Assembly (NCBI RefSeq): GCF_036983985.1
Contig: NZ_JALAHQ010000002.1
Location: 620,001-684,000, forward strand
DNA length: 64,000 nucleotides
DNA from: Alishewanella metallidurans
Lineage (GTDB): Bacteria; Pseudomonadota; Gammaproteobacteria; Enterobacterales; Alteromonadaceae
Direction of reading: 5' to 3'
Numbering within the stretch: the stretch's first letter is position 1; every line of letters begins with the position of its first letter. This document shows positions 8,559-18,038 of this stretch, in pieces. The position numbers were made by a program, and so were the translations under genes. Below the pieces are notes generated by a model. It was not told where the DNA came from. It saw only the letters and a list, made by a program, of their open reading frames with translations, and did no database searches.

Positions 8559-9482
8559 TTAATCTGTAGTATTTCTCGAAAAATGTCTAATTAAAACAAT
8601 TAAAACTGTAAATGAAAATGCTAAAAATGTCGCAAATATGACTATTAATGCTCTAGCCGGTCTGTCTTTTTTTTCTGCAACAACTGCAGAATCTACCGTT
8701 TTTAATACATACTCCTTACGAGCGTTCGCTAGCATTAACGTCTTTGTTTGCTCCTCTATCAGTGAAAAAAACATACTTTGAACATCTTTAATAGTTGTTT
8801 TATCTAACTGCGCATTTAAGTATTGAAGACTACTTTCTGCTTCAGATATTTCAAGTTGTCTCATTTCATCATTAATTTCGATTACCAATAAATCTAGCCA
8901 CTTTTTTGCTAAATAAGGTGAATAATACTCTATGCTTAATCTCACCATCTTCGTTGCTTTATCTTTTGATATGTTTAGTAACTTCAAGAACTCTTCATGT
9001 GTTTCTAATAAACTGGGTTTAGGTAAAAATGGTGCCTTAACCTTACGAACCCATTCCTGCTTAGCAACATCATAAATCTTATCATTAATAATTAAACTAT
9101 TTTCAATAGAGTTCCAGTCTTTAGCGGCCATTATAGGTACGAATAGGTCATACTTAGTAATAAAGCGCCCAAGAAAATCACGTGATTTAATAATCTCAAG
9201 TGCAAGCGCTGTTTTATCGCCGCTACCACCACTCAAATTTACACCAGCTAGTGCAGCTAAACCACCTAGTTGACCAGGGATTTTCATCGCCTCATCTGCA
9301 ACAACTGGTGATAACAACACTTCACTTTTATAGATATTAGGTAAACTTAACACATAAATTACGGCTAAGAGTGCACTAATACTAGAGAAGAAAATAATTA
9401 ACCATTTAGATTGCCAAGTAACACCAAATAGTTCACGTAAATCAATTTCATCATTTTCAGGTTTTATTTGTTGTCGTGCCAT
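8559..9482 (-). CDS. wzz: Polysaccharide chain-length determinant, Wzz family
   Basis: A 307-residue inner-membrane protein with the Wzz/PCP layout: a short cytoplasmic N-terminus, a first membrane segment (about 28-52) followed by the conserved Pro-x-x-Tyr region, a long coiled periplasmic domain, and a second membrane segment near the C-terminus (about 275-298). It lacks a tyrosine-kinase domain, so it is a PCP-1-type regulator of O-antigen length rather than a Wzc kinase. It lies between the SLBB export gene and rmlB, with about 90-base gaps on both sides that show no strong terminator. Confidence 0.85.
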   Translation of the reverse strand: MARQQIKPENDEIDLRELFGVTWQSKWLIIFFSSISALLAVIYVLSLPNIYKSEVLLSPVVADEAMKIPGQLGGLAALAGVNLSGGSGDKTALALEIIKSRDFLGRFITKYDLFVPIMAAKDWNSIENSLIINDKIYDVAKQEWVRKVKAPFLPKPSLLETHEEFLKLLNISKDKATKMVRLSIEYYSPYLAKKWLDLLVIEINDEMRQLEISEAESSLQYLNAQLDKTTIKDVQSMFFSLIEEQTKTLMLANARKEYVLKTVDSAVVAEKKDRPARALIVIFATFLAFSFTVLIVLIRHFSRNTTD

Positions 9483-9573
9483 TGTGCTTCTTTAACCTAC
9501 TTACTTAGTTTAATCGTCCAAACTAGCAAACTAATACGCTCTTAGTTAACTGTCTTTAAAGTGAGGCTGCGCT

Positions 9574-12324
9574 CTAAAAACTATTTAACGCAGCTATAGC
9601 AACCGCACTTTGATAGAAAATTTGAGTAACCTGAGCCCACAAACTTAAATTATCTTTATATTCCGTGTCTAACGGTACAACAATGGTATCACCGGCTTTA
9701 AGGCTATTTTTGCTGACACTAAACCAGCTGCTTTCTGGAACTATTACTGAACCATCAGCGCGAATAACATAAACTCGGTCTTTATCAGAACGCTTACGAA
9801 AACCACCTGCCAGTTTTAAATAATCTTCTAATACTAAGTTCGCAGCAAAACGGTGACTGCTTGGATGCTGTACTTCACCGACAATAGCAATAGTGTTGTT
9901 GGCTCTGGGAATATAAAGCTCGTCACCGTCTTCTACTTGCAAATCAGCGCCTGTGTCACCAGCTATTATCATTGGCAAATTAATTACTAACCGGCCGATC
10001 GGCTTAACCTTTTCTATTTCACTTATCATCGCAATAGCATCTTCAGGTGAAATTCGGGCGGTGTCGCTCGATAATGATTTTGCGGCAATATCTGAACGTA
10101 GCTGTTCACTTAATTTCTTTAACTGCTGGGTTTCACTCTTACGTATTTGCTCTCGGGTAAATAAAGTACCATCAATAAAAGCATTTTCCGTTATGCCCCC
10201 TGCACGCTTCAATACATCGGACAGCTTTTCACCTTGCTGAATAGTATAAATGCCAGGAAACTTAACTTCACCATTCAACTTTATGGTTCGATCTAAATCC
10301 CATTCAGGCACTGCGAACACATTTAACCGATCTCTACTAGCAAGGCTGATACTTTGCTTTCCTGATATTACTGCTGATAAATCAATGGTTGAGTGTTCGA
10401 TGTATACACCGCGTACTGATTCTGCATTTGTGACTGCTCGCGATAGCTCTGCACGCTGAAGAAATGCTGAATCTTTTAAGCCTCCGGCTGCATCAATCAA
10501 ATCGAGGACATTACCTTCTTTCGCTTTTGGATAATCACCTTCAACTAAGACTTCCCCGCTAACGCTGACAATTTGTGGCTCTGTACCATTACGTGCTTGT
10601 AACCGTAATTTTTCTAATACAGGATAGAGCAACTCGGTGCGAGTTAAATGTGGTGTTAGTTTAATTAATTCAGCATCGTCTAGAATATTTTCTAGCAAAT
10701 AAGCAAAACTTTCTTTTAACGCCTTTTCTTGATCTTGACGCGAAATGTCTTCAGCATAGGTTCGATTATCACCAGACTTTAGCTTTTTAATATCGTCAAT
10801 AAAACGCTCTTCAGTTAACTCGTCTTTGTTTGACATTAACCGAAAGCCATTCTCGGCAATATCTAGCTGATTTAACCAACGTAATTCTATTGCGATATCA
10901 AAGCGTTGCTCTAACTTATCTCGTAGATATTTATTTAAAGTAGAGCGCTGATAAGCCTGCAATGCTTGGTGAAATACAATAACGGTATCTCTGGCTTGCA
11001 GCTCAATATTTTCTGCACTTTGCGGCTGTTGAATCGCATCAGCTAAACGAAACTGCAGTATTTCAATATCACCTAGTGAATTAATTTCGCGTAATACGAT
11101 GCCATAATTAAGATCTGCGGTACGTTGCAAGTCTGACCATCTAGAGCCCAATAAATCGGTAAGGTGTAAACCTTGTCGCCATGCATGCATACCTGGTCGT
11201 GCAACTGCACCAGCAAGTGTTACGGAGTTTTTAACCTGTGGCGATGTTGCGCCGATTTTGAGCGCATCACCGGCACGAATAATAATTTTTTGCTGTTGTC
11301 TATCGGTTAAATCTACACTCAAATAATCGCGTAAATTTTGCTCATTAAAGCGTTGTAACACAGCCTGCTGAGGATATGCACCAGGCTTTGCACCACCAGC
11401 CATAGTAAGCAAGTCGAGTAAAGTATCAGTTGGCGCTATTTCGTATAATGCGGGCCGACGTACTTCGCCACTAACTTCAGCGACAGCACTTATAGGTGCA
11501 ATAAAAATAACATCGCCATCTTTTAAGAACACATTATTTTTGGCATTACCTTTTAATAACAATTCATACAAATCAAAATTAGCGGCATTTTTGCCAGATC
11601 GTTGTACTGAGATATTACGTAAGCTACCAATATCACTAACGCCACCCGCAGCATATAACGCTTGCGTAACAGAGCTTAATGCGGGCAAGTTATATGAACC
11701 TGGATACTTAGCCTCGCCGGCAATAAGTATATTAATGGTTCTGAGCGTGCCCATGCTAACGGCAACATCAGTACCTAATAACTGTTGCTTAACTCGCTCA
11801 GCTATAAGCTTTTTCGCTTCAGCATAACGTAAACCAGATATTTGTATTGCACCCATTTCGCTAATGCTAATTGCGCCATCACGATTAACTTCAGCTTTAA
11901 CATCACGATTAACCTTACCAAAAAGTTGCAGTTGCAACTTATCGCCAGGCCCAAGAATATAGTCATCCGGGACAGGCAAGTTTTTGGCAGGGGAAAATAC
12001 TGAGCTTGCTTCATCAAACATGTTCAGACCAAAACGTTTAAGTTTGGCGTCGTCTTGTTTTTTCTTCTGTTCAAATTGTTGTTGCTTTCTACGGCTTTGT
12101 CGATCTTGCAGCTCATTATCTGGGGTTTCAGTATTAGAGCTAGTGCTACTGTCTACTCCAAGATCGCTTAAGTTTATGCCATATTGTTTAGCTAACTGCT
12201 CTTGCTGTGCTTTAGGCAGTTGTTTAAATTGCTCCATCATAGCTGGAGTTACAGTTTGCGCCGCGGCAAGAATAGGCACTGCAAGAAGCAAAAAAAATGC
12301 TAACAATTTAAAAAAATTAACCAC
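9574..12324 (-). CDS. Large polysaccharide export protein with SLBB domains (Wza-like)
   Basis: A 916-residue secreted protein. It begins with a signal peptide (about residues 1-23, cleavage after AAA), a Gln/Lys-rich stretch, then a poly-export domain near 115-195 that starts with DDYILGPGDKLQLQLFG, followed by several SLBB (beta-grasp) repeats of the form VSGEVxxPGxY to the C-terminus. It is more than twice the usual length of E. coli Wza and has no lipobox cysteine. The start codon is GTG with GGAG 7 bases upstream. An intrinsic terminator lies just ahead of it. It likely forms or joins the outer-membrane or periplasmic export channel. Confidence 0.8.
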   Translation of the reverse strand: MVNFFKLLAFFLLLAVPILAAAQTVTPAMMEQFKQLPKAQQEQLAKQYGINLSDLGVDSSTSSNTETPDNELQDRQSRRKQQQFEQKKKQDDAKLKRFGLNMFDEASSVFSPAKNLPVPDDYILGPGDKLQLQLFGKVNRDVKAEVNRDGAISISEMGAIQISGLRYAEAKKLIAERVKQQLLGTDVAVSMGTLRTINILIAGEAKYPGSYNLPALSSVTQALYAAGGVSDIGSLRNISVQRSGKNAANFDLYELLLKGNAKNNVFLKDGDVIFIAPISAVAEVSGEVRRPALYEIAPTDTLLDLLTMAGGAKPGAYPQQAVLQRFNEQNLRDYLSVDLTDRQQQKIIIRAGDALKIGATSPQVKNSVTLAGAVARPGMHAWRQGLHLTDLLGSRWSDLQRTADLNYGIVLREINSLGDIEILQFRLADAIQQPQSAENIELQARDTVIVFHQALQAYQRSTLNKYLRDKLEQRFDIAIELRWLNQLDIAENGFRLMSNKDELTEERFIDDIKKLKSGDNRTYAEDISRQDQEKALKESFAYLLENILDDAELIKLTPHLTRTELLYPVLEKLRLQARNGTEPQIVSVSGEVLVEGDYPKAKEGNVLDLIDAAGGLKDSAFLQRAELSRAVTNAESVRGVYIEHSTIDLSAVISGKQSISLASRDRLNVFAVPEWDLDRTIKLNGEVKFPGIYTIQQGEKLSDVLKRAGGITENAFIDGTLFTREQIRKSETQQLKKLSEQLRSDIAAKSLSSDTARISPEDAIAMISEIEKVKPIGRLVINLPMIIAGDTGADLQVEDGDELYIPRANNTIAIVGEVQHPSSHRFAANLVLEDYLKLAGGFRKRSDKDRVYVIRADGSVIVPESSWFSVSKNSLKAGDTIVVPLDTEYKDNLSLWAQVTQIFYQSAVAIAALNSF

Positions 12325-12347
12325 GTATAGCTCCGTATTTATTAATT

Positions 12348-12375
12348 AAAAAATGCTCTGAGACGAAACAGAGCA
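12348..12375 (-). terminator. Intrinsic terminator between the TviB-type gene and the SLBB export gene
   Basis: On the minus strand TGCTCTG, an 8-base loop and CAGAGCA form a perfect 7-bp stem followed directly by six T residues (complement of 12348-12353). It lies 45 bases after the dehydrogenase stop and about 24 bases before the GTG of the export gene, so it should stop or attenuate transcription from wecB into the rest of the locus. Confidence 0.75.
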
Positions 12376-12420
12376 CCTTTGTTTATTTTTTATTTCTGCC
12401 TAGTTACAGTCGCGCTTCTT

Positions 12421-13698
12421 TTACAAGCGCAAATCACTTTCTGCGGCGCTTAATACATATTTAAGATCGTATAATACACTATCAACTTTAGTTAGTGCAC
12501 GAATACCCGCTGCGCCTAAGTCTTTAAACTGCTTATGGCCTACCGCTAAGATTACGCCATCGTAAGTATTTTGCTGCGGCTGATTAATTAGCGTAATGCC
12601 ATATTCATGCTCAGCAGCAGCGCTATCAACCCAAGGGTCGTATACATCTGCTTGTACGCCGTACTCTTTTAATTCGGTAAGAATATCAACAACCTTAGTA
12701 TTACGAATATCTGGGCAGTTTTCTTTAAAAGTAAGGCCCATAACTAATACTTTGGCGCCATTGACTTGAATACTGCGTTTGATCATGGCTTTAACCAGTT
12801 CGCTTACCACATAGCGGCCCATGCTGTCGTTAATGCGTCGGCCAGCTAAGATAACTTCTGGGTTATAACCAATAGTTTGCGCTTTATGCGTTAAATAATA
12901 TGGGTCGACACCAATACAGTGGCCGCCGACTAAGCCTGGGCGAAACGGCAAGAAGTTCCACTTAGTACCAGCCGCTAACAATACTTCTTCGGTATCGATA
13001 CCGAGTTTATTAAAAATAACGGCTAGCTCGTTAATTAATGCAATGTTTAAATCGCGCTGGGTGTTTTCTATAACTTTAGCCGCTTCAGCTACGCGAATAG
13101 AGCTAGCTTTATAGGTACCTGCAGTAATAATGCTGCCGTACAAAGCATCGACAAAATCGGCTATTTGTGGTGTTGAACCCGAAGTTACTTTTTTAATAGT
13201 GGTAACGCGGTGTTCTTTATCACCTGGGTTAATTCGCTCTGGGCTGTAACCGGCAAAAAAGTCGACATTGTATTTAAGGCCAGAAATACGCTCGATAACG
13301 GGAATACAGTCTTCTTCGGTCGCGCCTGGGTATACCGTTGACTCATAAATAACAATGTCACCGGCTTTAATCACTTTACCCAGGGTTTCTGAGGCTTTAA
13401 TTAACGGAGTTAAATCGGGCTGACGGTGTTTGTCGATGGGTGTGGGTACAGTAACAATAAATACCGTGGCTTGGCGTAAGTCATCCAGTTCACAGCTATA
13501 GCTAAGTTTATCAGCTTGTTTTAGCTCTTCGCTCGATACTTCTAGGGTATGATCTTCACCGCTTTTTAGCTCGGCAATGCGGGCTTTATTAACATCAAAG
13601 CCTATTGTTGGGTAATGTTTACCAAATTCTACTGCCAACGGCAGACCTACGTAACCTAAACCAATAATAGCAATGCGACTGTCGGCGATATGTTTCAT
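12421..13698 (-). CDS. tviB: UDP-N-acetylhexosamine 6-dehydrogenase (TviB/WbpO type)
   Basis: A 425-residue nucleotide-sugar dehydrogenase. It shows the NAD-binding GLGYVGLPLA (13-22), the central YSPERINPGD region (151-160) and the catalytic cysteine in GGHCIGVDPYYL (Cys261). It oxidises the C6 of a UDP-sugar in two NAD-dependent steps, most likely UDP-GlcNAc or UDP-GalNAc to the uronic acid. The adjacent TviC-type epimerase supports UDP-HexNAcA formation. A UDP-ManNAc dehydrogenase (WecC) role is an alternative because wecB lies nearby. Confidence 0.88.
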   Translation of the reverse strand: MKHIADSRIAIIGLGYVGLPLAVEFGKHYPTIGFDVNKARIAELKSGEDHTLEVSSEELKQADKLSYSCELDDLRQATVFIVTVPTPIDKHRQPDLTPLIKASETLGKVIKAGDIVIYESTVYPGATEEDCIPVIERISGLKYNVDFFAGYSPERINPGDKEHRVTTIKKVTSGSTPQIADFVDALYGSIITAGTYKASSIRVAEAAKVIENTQRDLNIALINELAVIFNKLGIDTEEVLLAAGTKWNFLPFRPGLVGGHCIGVDPYYLTHKAQTIGYNPEVILAGRRINDSMGRYVVSELVKAMIKRSIQVNGAKVLVMGLTFKENCPDIRNTKVVDILTELKEYGVQADVYDPWVDSAAAEHEYGITLINQPQQNTYDGVILAVGHKQFKDLGAAGIRALTKVDSVLYDLKYVLSAAESDLRL

Positions 13699-13748
13699 TC
13701 TGTGATCCTGTAAATCCGTTTACGTTGTTAAAATTTATGCACTATTAA

Positions 13749-14753
13749 TTAATGCTGCTGAATATACCATGGCATAGCTAACTTAATACCGTCGTTAATC
13801 CGGTACTCTGGAGCGTAACCAAGTTGTTGTTTGGCTTTGCTAATATCCGCTTGTGAATGACGTACATCACCCGCGCGAAAATCAGCATAGGTGGGTTGTT
13901 GCGTATAATGGATATTATTGTCAGCCAAACTTTGTGCTATGGCACTAAATAATTCGTTAAGGGTTGTACGATCCCCTAAAGCTACGTTAAATACGTCGCT
14001 GTGCTCAAGGTTAGCTAATGCGGCACGAATATTAGCTTGCACAGCATTAGCGACAAAACAAAAGTCGCGGCTGGTTTCACCATCACCGTTAATCACTACA
14101 GGCTGGTTCGCAATCATCGCCGCGGTCCATTTTGGAATGACTGCGGCATAAGCACCGTTAGGGTCTTGTCTTGGGCCAAACACATTAAAATAGCGCAGAC
14201 CAATACTATGAAAGCCGTAGCTGCGTGAAAATACATCAGCATACAGCTCATTAACAAACTTAGTAATGGCATAAGGCGATAACGGCTTACCAATGACGTC
14301 TTCCACTTTTGGCAACGCCGGATGATCGCCATAAGTGGAGCTAGAAGCCGCATAAACAAAGCGCTGAACCTTGGCATCGCGAGCTGCGACCAACATATTT
14401 AAAAAACCGTTGATATTAGTGTTGTTAGTGGCGATAGGGTCGGCAATAGAACGTGGCACTGAACCGAGCGCCGCTTGATGCAATACAAAATCGACACCAG
14501 CACACGCTTGCTGGCAGTCCGTTAAATTGCGAATGTCGCCATTTATAAACTGAAAGTTAGCCCACTGCTCGGGGCTAACTAACTGCTGCACTTCATCTAA
14601 ATTACGTTGATGGCCGGTGGCAAAATTATCTAAGCCTACTACCTGCTGGTTAGCCTTTAACAAGGTTTCAATTAAATTAGAGCCGATAAAGCCAGCACAA
14701 CCTGTTACCAACCAGCGCTTTGAGGCCGACTGAAGTTGTTGCAAAACATCCAT
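13749..14753 (-). CDS. tviC: UDP-GlcNAc(A) 4-epimerase, TviC/WbpP type
   Basis: An extended SDR epimerase with GCAGFIGSN near the N-terminus and the YAITK catalytic pair (Tyr161 and Lys165 in this numbering), plus the ASSSTYGD strand with the catalytic Ser. The RYFNVFGPRQDPNGAYAAV segment is typical of TviC/WbpP enzymes acting on UDP-N-acetylhexosamines. A longer GTG start at 14774 is possible, adding seven residues; I prefer the ATG at 14753, although the ribosome site GAG is about 10 bases away. It lies between wecB and the dehydrogenase, so the two would convert UDP-GlcNAc to UDP-GalNAcA or related sugars. Confidence 0.88.
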   Translation of the reverse strand: MDVLQQLQSASKRWLVTGCAGFIGSNLIETLLKANQQVVGLDNFATGHQRNLDEVQQLVSPEQWANFQFINGDIRNLTDCQQACAGVDFVLHQAALGSVPRSIADPIATNNTNINGFLNMLVAARDAKVQRFVYAASSSTYGDHPALPKVEDVIGKPLSPYAITKFVNELYADVFSRSYGFHSIGLRYFNVFGPRQDPNGAYAAVIPKWTAAMIANQPVVINGDGETSRDFCFVANAVQANIRAALANLEHSDVFNVALGDRTTLNELFSAIAQSLADNNIHYTQQPTYADFRAGDVRHSQADISKAKQQLGYAPEYRINDGIKLAMPWYIQQH

Positions 14754-14785
14754 ATTTTTCACTCTACTTTTCACTCTATTAATGA

Positions 14786-15919
14786 CTAACTGCCACTGAC
14801 GTGCGTTCTAATGACATCGACAATGCGCTGACACGCTTTACCATCGCCATAGGGGTTATGGGCGAAGCTCATACTATCGTAATAGGCTTTGTCAGTCAGT
14901 AATTTATTAACTTCTTTAACGATAATTTCTGTATTAGCACCAACTAACTTTACCGTACCCGCGGTTACCGCTTCAGGGCGCTCAGTAGTATCGCGCATAA
15001 CTAATACCGGCTTACCCAGCGATGGCGCTTCCTCTTGAATACCGCCCGAGTCGGTTAATACTAGAGTACTGCGGCTCATTAAATACACAAAGGGTAAGTA
15101 ATCTTGCGGTGCAATTAAATGCACATTTTTTGCATCTGACAATAAGCGATACACCGGTTCACGTACATTAGGATTTAAATGCACCGGATAAACGATATCG
15201 CAATCTGGAAATTGCAATGCAATTTGCTTTAATGCCGCACAAATATGCTCAAAGCCACTACCAAAACTTTCACGACGATGCCCAGTAACCAACACTAAAC
15301 GCCGACCATTTTGGCCATACGGAAACTGTTTACTAAAATCTGCTGTTAGCTCGCTATTGGCTTCTATTTTCTCGACCACTTGTAACAACGCATCAATCAC
15401 CGTGTTGCCGGTAACAAAAATATCAGCTGGGTTAACCTGCTCTTGCACTAGGTTATGTTCTGAGTTAGTCGTTGGCGCAAAGTGCAAGCGTGTAATAGCG
15501 CTAGTGAGCTTACGATTAGCCTCTTCCGGCCAAGGGCTATAAATATTACCGGTACGCAACCCAGCTTCAATATGCCCTACCGCTGTTTTTTCGTAATAAC
15601 AGGCTAAAGCGGCAGCGAAGGTGGTACTGGTATCGCCATGCACTAATACAATGTCGGGCTTAAAGTCTCGCAATACTGGCTTAATATTAAGCAGGATATT
15701 GGTGGTAACGTCGTATAAATCTTGGCCTGCTTTCATAATAGCCAAATCATATTCGGGTTTTATATCAAATAGCTGTAGCACTTGATCTAACATTTCGCGA
15801 TGTTGGCCAGTAACACAGACTCGGCTATCAATATCAGGCTGTTGTTTTAGCAAGTTTACCAACGGCGCCATTTTTATGGCTTCTGGTCGAGTACCAAACA
15901 CACTAAGAACTTTAATCAT
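14786..15919 (-). CDS. wecB: UDP-N-acetylglucosamine 2-epimerase WecB
   Basis: A 377-residue non-hydrolysing UDP-GlcNAc 2-epimerase. Family motifs include FGTRPEAIKMAPL at residues 8-20, VHGDTSTTFAAALACYY, HIEAGLRTG, and near the C-terminus TDSGGIQEEAPSLGKPVLVMRDTTERPE. It interconverts UDP-GlcNAc and UDP-ManNAc. It is the first gene of the leftward polysaccharide block, with AAGGT placed ahead of its ATG. No WecC-specific partner other than the TviB-type dehydrogenase is present, so the fate of UDP-ManNAc (ManNAc or ManNAcA) is unclear. Confidence 0.93.
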   Translation of the reverse strand: MIKVLSVFGTRPEAIKMAPLVNLLKQQPDIDSRVCVTGQHREMLDQVLQLFDIKPEYDLAIMKAGQDLYDVTTNILLNIKPVLRDFKPDIVLVHGDTSTTFAAALACYYEKTAVGHIEAGLRTGNIYSPWPEEANRKLTSAITRLHFAPTTNSEHNLVQEQVNPADIFVTGNTVIDALLQVVEKIEANSELTADFSKQFPYGQNGRRLVLVTGHRRESFGSGFEHICAALKQIALQFPDCDIVYPVHLNPNVREPVYRLLSDAKNVHLIAPQDYLPFVYLMSRSTLVLTDSGGIQEEAPSLGKPVLVMRDTTERPEAVTAGTVKLVGANTEIIVKEVNKLLTDKAYYDSMSFAHNPYGDGKACQRIVDVIRTHVSGS

Positions 15920-16029
15920 TGCATTACCTTTTATCGCGCGAAAGGCGTAAAGCTTACCAAAAGCCCTTTAAAAGCGATAGAGTGAAAAGGTAAACTACAC
16001 ACCGAAGCTATGGCTAAATAGGATTTTAG

Positions 16030-16332
16030 ATGATTTATTTTAACAGTAAAAATATTCCCGAACTGGCTGGTTTAAATTTTGCTCAGCGTATGGATGTGGT
16101 GCGCCAAGCTGCAAATTTATTGCCCGTACCAACTAAAATTACGCTGAACATTATTAAGCTGTTAATTTTAACTCCGCTTTTTTTGCTAATGGCAAGAAGC
16201 TCTGGCTGGTATATTCTGGGCTACGCGGTGTTACTTGTTGTATTGTACCCAGCCATTACCAGACCTTTAACCTTTGCCTTATGCCGTAAGCATTTTGCTA
16301 AAATACGTCAGCAATTAGTGCCTAACCCGTAA
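16030..16332 (+). CDS. Small conserved-looking membrane protein, function unknown
   Basis: A 100-residue protein whose start is supported by AGGA six bases before the ATG. It has a polar N-terminal helix (about 1-35), two hydrophobic segments (about 38-54 and 60-76), and a basic, Pro-ending tail. It stands alone, divergent from wecB and ahead of the peptide transporter with about 150 bases between. I do not recognise the family with certainty; similar 100-residue two-helix proteins (a DUF6170-like group) occur in Alteromonadales. No function is proposed. Confidence 0.6.
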   Translation: MIYFNSKNIPELAGLNFAQRMDVVRQAANLLPVPTKITLNIIKLLILTPLFLLMARSSGWYILGYAVLLVVLYPAITRPLTFALCRKHFAKIRQQLVPNP

Positions 16333-16430
16333 AGTTTTGTCATTACTATCGCACTTTTCTCGTAGTTTTTATCGCTTTGCCGCGTCCCTAAGGGTGACAA
16401 CCGGCTATTTGATCTGCATAATCGGCGCGC

Positions 16431-16451
16431 CCTAGTGCAAAGTACACTAGG
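16431..16451. promoter_or_regulatory. Palindrome ahead of the peptide transporter gene
   Basis: CCTAGTG and CACTAGG form a perfect 7-bp inverted repeat around a 7-base spacer, 30 bases upstream of the transporter ATG. The position suits an operator or a 5' leader hairpin. No T-run follows, so it is not an intrinsic terminator. Confidence 0.35.
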
Positions 16452-16480
16452 TTAATAATTCTAATAAAACTGGGGTTTTC

Positions 16481-18037
16481 ATGACTGAATCAAGCACTAT
16501 TGCGGCAGCACCTGCTAACCAACCGCAATTTCTCGGCCATCCGGTCGGGCTATATGTGTGCTTTCTCACTGAGATGTGGGAGCGCTTTTCGTTTTACGGT
16601 ATGAAATATTTGCTGTTGTTATATCTAACTAAGTATCACTTATTTAGTGATGCGGGCGGCCTAGACGTATTAGGTAGCTACGCCGGTTTAGTTTACGCGA
16701 TGCCGGTGATTGGCGGCATGTTAGCCGACCGCTACTTAGGTATGCGCAAAGCGGTAACCTTTGGCGCTATTTTACTGTGCTTGGGCCATTTAGGCTTAGC
16801 TTATGAGGGCTTTCAGGCTTACATGGAAAATGGTGCTGTGGTTCGTGACAATCAGGCGATACAAGTATTTTATTTTTCTTTAGCCTTAATCATTATTGGC
16901 GTTGGCTTTTTAAAACCGAACATTTCAACCATTGTTGGCCAACTGTATGGTAAAGAAGATTCGCGGCGCGACTCTGGTTTTACCATTTTTTATATGGGTA
17001 TTAATCTAGGCTCTTTTATTGCCACGTTATTAGTTACGTACCTAGGTGAAACCTATGGCTGGGGCTACGGCTTTGGCTTAGCCGGTATCGGTATGGTATT
17101 GGGCTTAATTGTATTTTTAACTGGGCAAAAATACTTATTCGGTTATGCCGAGCCAGCTAATCCTAAGCTATTAAAAGAAAAGGTATTTGCCGGCATTAAT
17201 AAAGAATGGTTAATTTATCTAGCCACATTGCCGGCATTAGCAGTAATTTGGCAGCTGGTACAATATAACCCGGTGGTGCACAGCACACTGATCGGCTTAT
17301 CCTTTATCGTTCTGGTTGGCATTATTTGGTTTATTGTTACCCAGTGTAATAAAGAAGAGCGCGACCGGATGATTGTACTTATCATCTTAACCATGTCTAC
17401 GGTGGTATTTTGGGCGTTGTTTGAACAATCGGCATCGTCGATGACACTTTATGCCGACCGTGTACTAGACCGCAATATCTTTGGTTATCAAGCCACTGCA
17501 GGGCAATTTGGTGCACTAAATGCGTTCTTCATTATTACCCTAGCCCCGTTATTTGCTTGGCTATGGTTTGCATTGGGTAAACGTAAACTAGAACCTAGTA
17601 CGCCGGTTAAATTTGCTTTAGGTATTATCCAAGCAGGTTTAGGCTTTGGTGCTTTAGTTTATGGCGCCACGCACCCGAACGATGCCGGATACGTTGCAGC
17701 TTGGTGGCTAGTGTTAGCCTATGCACTGCATACTATGGGTGAGTTATGCTTGTCGCCGGTAGGTTTGTCGGCAGTAACTAAGTTAGCCGTGCCGAAAGTA
17801 GTTGGTGTAATGATGGGTAGCTGGTTCTTAGCCACCGCCTACTCTGAACTGCTAGCAACACAATTGGCAAAACTGGCGGCTATTGATACTAACGCTGGCG
17901 AAGTAGCTGACGTAGGTGAAGCACTCGCGGCGTACACTGAATTGTTTAGCTTCTTATTTTATGTTGGTATAGCCGTTGGTGTGTTTATGCTAGTTATTAG
18001 CCCTTGGCTGAAAAAACGCATGCATGGTATATCTTAA
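16481..18037 (+). CDS. Proton-dependent oligopeptide transporter (POT/PTR2 family)
   Basis: A 518-residue major facilitator with about fourteen hydrophobic segments. The POT signature is clear: the proton-coupling ExxERF motif in TEMWERFSFYGMKYLL (about residues 30-45), the PTR2 segment FLKPNISTIVGQLYG and FYMGINLGSF. It imports di- and tripeptides with protons across the inner membrane, as DtpA/DtpB do. It is monocistronic: a palindrome precedes it and an inverted repeat follows its stop. Confidence 0.92.
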   Translation: MTESSTIAAAPANQPQFLGHPVGLYVCFLTEMWERFSFYGMKYLLLLYLTKYHLFSDAGGLDVLGSYAGLVYAMPVIGGMLADRYLGMRKAVTFGAILLCLGHLGLAYEGFQAYMENGAVVRDNQAIQVFYFSLALIIIGVGFLKPNISTIVGQLYGKEDSRRDSGFTIFYMGINLGSFIATLLVTYLGETYGWGYGFGLAGIGMVLGLIVFLTGQKYLFGYAEPANPKLLKEKVFAGINKEWLIYLATLPALAVIWQLVQYNPVVHSTLIGLSFIVLVGIIWFIVTQCNKEERDRMIVLIILTMSTVVFWALFEQSASSMTLYADRVLDRNIFGYQATAGQFGALNAFFIITLAPLFAWLWFALGKRKLEPSTPVKFALGIIQAGLGFGALVYGATHPNDAGYVAAWWLVLAYALHTMGELCLSPVGLSAVTKLAVPKVVGVMMGSWFLATAYSELLATQLAKLAAIDTNAGEVADVGEALAAYTELFSFLFYVGIAVGVFMLVISPWLKKRMHGIS

Positions 18038-18038
18038 C

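Noticed and set aside
9953..12349. Plus-strand open frames opposite the SLBB gene, and similar ones opposite fliK, cheA and fliM
   Set aside because: They run antisense to well-supported genes, lack recognisable domains and ribosome sites, and are shadows of codon bias.
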